NCBI RefSeq assembly: GCF_003217775.1
Contig: NZ_QJVJ01000005.1
Span: 124,001-188,000, forward strand
Direction of reading: 5' to 3'
Source: Paenibacillus flagellatus
GTDB taxonomy: Bacteria; Bacillota; Bacilli; Paenibacillales; NBRC-103111
DNA length: 64,000 nucleotides
Positions 60,533 through 64,000 of this stretch are shown piece by piece. The stretch's first letter is position 1; each line of letters opens with the position of its first letter. The position numbers and the translations under genes are program-made. Under the pieces are notes generated by a model that saw only the letters and a program-made list of their open reading frames with translations, did no database searches and was not told the DNA's origin.

Positions 60533-62107
60533 TCAACGGATGGGCAGCGGAAACCGGATGTCGAACGTCGTCCCCTCCGGTCCGCTGGTCACGCGAATCG
60601 TCGCCCCGTGACGGGCGGCGATGCTGTAGCAGACGGCGAGCCCGAGGCCGGTTCCGTTCTCCTTCGTCGTAAAAAACGGGCGCCCGAGCTTCTCCAGGTC
60701 GTCCTCGCGGATGCCGTGCCCTTGGTCCGCGATCGTCAAGACGACCTCGCCGTCGTCCGTACCGGTCCGGATGCGCAGCACCCCGCCGGGGGACATCGAC
60801 TCGAGTCCGTTCAACGTCATGTTCAACACGAGCTGGCGAATTTCCTTCTCGTCGAGAGGGATGTCGGGACATTCGCCGTACTCGATCTGGACGTGCTTGC
60901 CGGACACCATCGCTTCCGCGTGAATAAGCGGCAGCAGCGATTCGACAAGCCGGTTCAGCGGCCGCGGCACCATGACCGTCTGCTTGTTTTTGGCCAGCGA
61001 CAAATATTCGGTAATGATGCCGTTCGCCCGGTCGAGCTCCTCGAGCATCATGTCGACGTGCTCCTTCTCCATCCGTCCCGGAGAACTTTGCGACAATTGC
61101 AAAAACCCGCGTATCGTCGTCATCGGATTGCGGATTTCGTGCGCGATGCCGGCCGCCATCTCCCCGATCAGGTTCAGCTCGGCGAGCCGCGACATTTCCT
61201 TCTCGAAGCGGACGTTCTCGGTCACGTCGACGACGACTTCGAGCAAGCATTTCTCCCCGTCCAGCTCGATCAGCTCCGTCGAGAGCAAGCCGTCCCGCCA
61301 TTCGTTCGACCTCGTCGCGTACTTGATCTTCGCGTTGCGCACCGTGCGCTCTCCGCATCGGACGGCTTCATCCGGCGCATCGGAAGCGAACCGCAGCGCC
61401 TCGGAAGGAGCCGGCATCGTATCCGGCCCGAATCCCGTCATGCGCAGCCAGCTTTCGTTCACGTCGATGCAGGCCATGTCCGACAGCCGGCGGATCGCCA
61501 TGAGGCACGGATTGGACATGAACATTTTGCGAAACCGCTCCTGCGACCTGCGCAGCTTCTCGTTCGTCTCGCGCAGCTCGAGCGTCCGCTCCTCGACCAT
61601 CGATTCGAGCCGCTCGTTCTGCAGCTTCAGCAGCGCGTCGGCCTCCGCGAACCGCCGGTTCGACTGCTCCAGCTCGAGCGCCCGCCGGCGCAGCATGTCT
61701 CCCTGCTCGATAATTTGCCGGTGGTACCGGTGCAGCTTCGCGAATGCATCCACCTTGAGCCGCAGCAAATCCGGATCGATCGGCTTGAACAAGTAATCGA
61801 TCGACCCCGCGTCGTAGCCCTGCCGCACGTGCTCCGTCGACGTGCTGATCGCGGTCAGGAAGATGACCGGAATTTCCCGGCACCGCTCCCGCTGCTTGAT
61901 CAGCTTGACCGTCTCGAAGCCGTTCAAGCCCGGCATCTGCACGTCCATCAAGATGACCGCCAAATCGCTGACGTCCTCGAGCAGCAAGTAGCGAAGCGCG
62001 TCTTCACCCGATCGGAGCGAGACGACCTCGTATTGGGGCGAGGCGAGCACCCCTTCGAGCGCCAGCAAATTTTCCGGGCGGTCGTCTACCGCCAATAGTT
62101 TGATCAT
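60533..62107 (-). CDS. REC-PAS histidine kinase
   Basis: A soluble 524-residue kinase. The N-terminal receiver domain (residues 1-125) has VDDRPENLLALEGVL, the acceptor Asp in VILMDVQMPGLNG and Lys in YLFKPIDPD. A coiled coil (about 130-190) leads to a PAS domain, an H-box AAGIAHEIRNPMTTIRGFLQ like sporulation kinases, and an ATPase domain with DQGHGIREDDLEKLGRPFFT. It takes phosphate on its receiver as well as on its own His, a relay arrangement. It overlaps cheR as ATGA. No membrane segments. Confidence 0.93.
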   Translation of the reverse strand: MIKLLAVDDRPENLLALEGVLASPQYEVVSLRSGEDALRYLLLEDVSDLAVILMDVQMPGLNGFETVKLIKQRERCREIPVIFLTAISTSTEHVRQGYDAGSIDYLFKPIDPDLLRLKVDAFAKLHRYHRQIIEQGDMLRRRALELEQSNRRFAEADALLKLQNERLESMVEERTLELRETNEKLRRSQERFRKMFMSNPCLMAIRRLSDMACIDVNESWLRMTGFGPDTMPAPSEALRFASDAPDEAVRCGERTVRNAKIKYATRSNEWRDGLLSTELIELDGEKCLLEVVVDVTENVRFEKEMSRLAELNLIGEMAAGIAHEIRNPMTTIRGFLQLSQSSPGRMEKEHVDMMLEELDRANGIITEYLSLAKNKQTVMVPRPLNRLVESLLPLIHAEAMVSGKHVQIEYGECPDIPLDEKEIRQLVLNMTLNGLESMSPGGVLRIRTGTDDGEVVLTIADQGHGIREDDLEKLGRPFFTTKENGTGLGLAVCYSIAARHGATIRVTSGPEGTTFDIRFPLPIR

Positions 62108-62985
62108 TCGGTTCGATCCCTTCCGGTCGGATCACACTTCCGGTATAGTTTCTCTTGCCCGTCGATCGTCTCGAACGCTCCCTCCTGCAGCTCTCTCGGG
62201 AGACTTTCCTTCCGCCCGAGCCCGAGCATGCCCTCCGGCACCAGGCTCGACCGGAACAGCTCCAGCACGCGACGCTGCATGACGTCGTCGAAGTAGATGA
62301 GCACGTTGCGGCAGACGATCAGATGAAATTCGTTGAACGAGTGATCGGTCGCGAGGTTATGCTGGGAATAGACGAGGTTTTCCGCCAAAAACGGATGGAA
62401 CGCCGCCCGCTCTCCCAATACCGTGTAATATTCCGAGAACGCCCGCCGTCCGCCGGACAGCAAATAGTTTTTCGTGTACTGCTGCATCCTCTCGAGCGGG
62501 AAGCGTCCGCCCTCCGCTTGGCCGAGCGCCGCCGCGTTCATGTCGGTGGCGTATAGGCGGGCTTTCCGGTACAGCCCCTCCTCGTGAAGCAAAATCGCCA
62601 TCGACACGACCTCCTCCCCCGTCGAGCAGCCGGCGTGCCAGATGCGGACGAACGGCAGCGCGCGCAGCAGCGGAACGACCTTATGGCGGAGGGCGAGGAA
62701 GAACGTCGGGTCCCGAAACATTTCCGTCACGCCGATCGAAAAGTCGGCGAGCAGCCGTTCCATGGCGGCCGGATCGTGGAGCACTTTGGCCTGCAGCGCG
62801 GATATGGTCGGGAGCCGCTCCGCGCGCACGCGGTTCCAAATTCTCCGGCGGATGGACGAATACGTGTAATTGCGGAAATCGTGACCGTAATGGCGATACA
62901 CCCCTTCGAGCAGGAGCGACACCTCGATCCGTTCCAGCGCCTCCTGCTCCTCGCGGCGGTCCGGGTTGGGGGAAAGGCGGCTCAT
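62104..62985 (-). CDS. CheR-type protein-glutamate methyltransferase
   Basis: A 293-residue CheR protein. N-terminal helical domain GHDFRNYTYSSIRRRIWNRV and SAM-binding domain FVRIWHAGCSTGEEVVSMAI, RLYATDMNAAALGQA, and the conserved LIVCRNVLIYFDDVMQRRVL. CheR methylates chemoreceptor glutamates, but the ones in signalling clusters with hybrid kinases act on non-chemotactic partners. No cheB is adjacent within the window. It overlaps both neighbours by ATGA. Confidence 0.94.
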   Translation of the reverse strand: MSRLSPNPDRREEQEALERIEVSLLLEGVYRHYGHDFRNYTYSSIRRRIWNRVRAERLPTISALQAKVLHDPAAMERLLADFSIGVTEMFRDPTFFLALRHKVVPLLRALPFVRIWHAGCSTGEEVVSMAILLHEEGLYRKARLYATDMNAAALGQAEGGRFPLERMQQYTKNYLLSGGRRAFSEYYTVLGERAAFHPFLAENLVYSQHNLATDHSFNEFHLIVCRNVLIYFDDVMQRRVLELFRSSLVPEGMLGLGRKESLPRELQEGAFETIDGQEKLYRKCDPTGRDRTE

Positions 62986-64000
62986 CGGTGCAGCCACACT
63001 TTCAGCAGCGAGACGAGCTGATCGAATTGGATCGGCTTGCTGATGTAGTCGTTGGCGCCGGCCTCGATGCACTTCTCCTTGTCGTGCTTCATCGCCTTCG
63101 CCGTCAGCGCGATGATCGGCAATTGGCGGTAGGGGGCGTCGCTTGCGCGGATCGTGCGAATCGCCTCGTAGCCGTCCATCTTCGGCATCATGATGTCCAT
63201 CAGCACGAGGTCCGTATCGGTGTTCCGTTCGAGCAGCTCGAGCGCCTCGAGTCCGTTTTCGGCGAAAATGACGTTCGTCCCGAACGATTCGAGCACGCCT
63301 GTCAGCGCGAAAATGTTGCGCATGTCGTCGTCGACGAGCAAGATTTTCCGGCCGCTCAGCCGCTCGGCCGCGTCGGCCGCATCGGCGCCGCTTCGGCTCG
63401 TCTCCGCCGCAGCCGCGCTTTCATAACGGGCATCGGTCCCGATTGCTTCGGCCTCATCCGTGGCGCCCGTCATAAGCGGCACGGCAACCGTAAACGCGCT
63501 TCCTTTCCCTTCCTCGCTTTCCAGCGCAATCGTCCCGCCGAGCAGGACGACCAGCTCCCGGCTGATCGACAGCCCGAGTCCGGTGCCTCCGTATTTGCGG
63601 CTCGTCGTGCCGTCCGCTTGACGGAACGGCTCGAAGATCGCGTCCCGCTTCTCCGCCGGCACGCCGATTCCGGTATCGGCCACCGTCACGCGCAGCGTCC
63701 CGCCGCGTGGGGACTCCCCGCCTCCGGCCGGCGGTTCCGGCGATGCGGGCTCGATTCCGATCGATAACGTCACGGTTCCGCTTTCCGTAAACTTGATCGC
63801 GTTGGACAGCAAATTGCCGACAATCTGCTCCAGCTTCCGGACGTCCGTCTCGATGACGGCGTTCTCCTCCCCCGCCCGGACGTCGATCCGGAATTCGAGT
63901 CCTTTGCGCGACGCGAGCGCCCAAAACCGGCTTTTCGCGAAATCGGCCAAGCCGGCCGGCGTAACGGTTTCCCGGACGAGCTCCATTTTGCCCGCCTCGA
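62982..64000 (-). CDS. Hybrid sensor histidine kinase, C-terminal part (cut by window edge)
   Basis: The frame is open to the right edge, so the sensor and H-box lie outside. Visible from EAGKMELVRETVTPAGLADF on are an ATPase domain (N-box QIVGNLLSNAIKFTESG, VADTGIGVPAEKRDAIFEPF, GGTGLGLSISRELVVLL), a short Ala-rich linker, and a receiver domain with LVDDDMRNIFALTGVLESFG, the acceptor Asp in LVLMDIMMPKMDGYEAI and Lys in ALTAKAM. Such multi-sensor kinases often carry HAMP or GAF repeats in front. It is the first visible gene of the coupled cluster with cheR and the REC-PAS kinase. Confidence 0.93.
   Translation of the reverse strand, partial: EAGKMELVRETVTPAGLADFAKSRFWALASRKGLEFRIDVRAGEENAVIETDVRKLEQIVGNLLSNAIKFTESGTVTLSIGIEPASPEPPAGGGESPRGGTLRVTVADTGIGVPAEKRDAIFEPFRQADGTTSRKYGGTGLGLSISRELVVLLGGTIALESEEGKGSAFTVAVPLMTGATDEAEAIGTDARYESAAAAETSRSGADAADAAERLSGRKILLVDDDMRNIFALTGVLESFGTNVIFAENGLEALELLERNTDTDLVLMDIMMPKMDGYEAIRTIRASDAPYRQLPIIALTAKAMKHDKEKCIEAGANDYISKPIQFDQLVSLLKVWLHR

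Noticed and set aside
1-64000. tRNA, rRNA, CRISPR arrays, insertion sequences or prophage genes
   Set aside because: None was recognised on either strand; no transposase, integrase or regularly spaced repeat-spacer pattern was seen.

Overview
The window looks like chromosome of a GC-rich, endospore-forming member of the Paenibacillaceae (Paenibacillus/Cohnella type). The evidence is a housekeeping block in Bacillus subtilis gene order, the sporulation genes spoVM and spoVIF, several MsmEFG/Lpl-type sugar permeases without their own ATPase, YesM/YesN-type kinase and AraC regulators, and a copper-amine-oxidase-like wall domain. Almost all genes read right to left on the minus strand.

Layout. 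1-6870: a carbohydrate operon (two permeases, two-component system, dehydrogenase, heparinase-like lyase running off the left edge) with a cre-like site at its promoter. 7077-9660: a TetR regulator, an MFS exporter and a DUF5519 protein, with two matching operator-like palindromes. 9694-9873: a gene-free stretch of helically spaced dyads. 10218-15862: spoVIF, a GlnK/GlnL-type two-component pair and a glutamine-type ABC transporter (glnQHMP order). 16002-16964: an ArsR regulator with an SRPBCC partner. 17004-38306: the conserved core, recG, degV, fakA, asp23, rpmB, spoVM, rpe, rsgA, prkC, prpC, rlmN, rsmB, fmt, def, priA, coaBC, rpoZ, gmk, remA, yicC. Compared with B. subtilis, thiN is replaced by a small membrane protein and sdaAB/sdaAA by degV. 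38339-41151: a YitJ-type methionine/folate enzyme behind a tiny overlapping leader ORF, and dapF. 41404-42894: a secreted phosphodiester-glycosidase-like protein. 43025-51484: a second sugar ABC system with a glycosidase-like protein and a divergent membrane-bound AraC regulator. 51604-53322: an acetyltransferase and an atypical kinase. 53516-59993: a five-gene operon (two Gfo/Idh/MocA oxidoreductases, a sugar-isomerase-like TIM barrel, a double-length GNAT protein, a ceramidase-like hydrolase) opposite its likely AraC regulator. 60000-64000: a GNAT protein and a translationally coupled signalling cluster (hybrid kinase, CheR methyltransferase, REC-PAS kinase) running off the right edge.

The accessory parts are carbohydrate scavenging modules, each with a local regulator and a CcpA-type (cre-like) sequence near a promoter. 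The core covers translation, cell-wall-linked Ser/Thr signalling, fatty acid incorporation and DNA repair. No tRNA, rRNA, CRISPR array, transposase or prophage gene was seen. The most unusual items are the phased dyads at 9694-9873, the coupled leader ORF before yitJ, the direct repeats plus terminator that split the rpoZ-coaBC operon, and the uncharacterised operon at 53666-58887.
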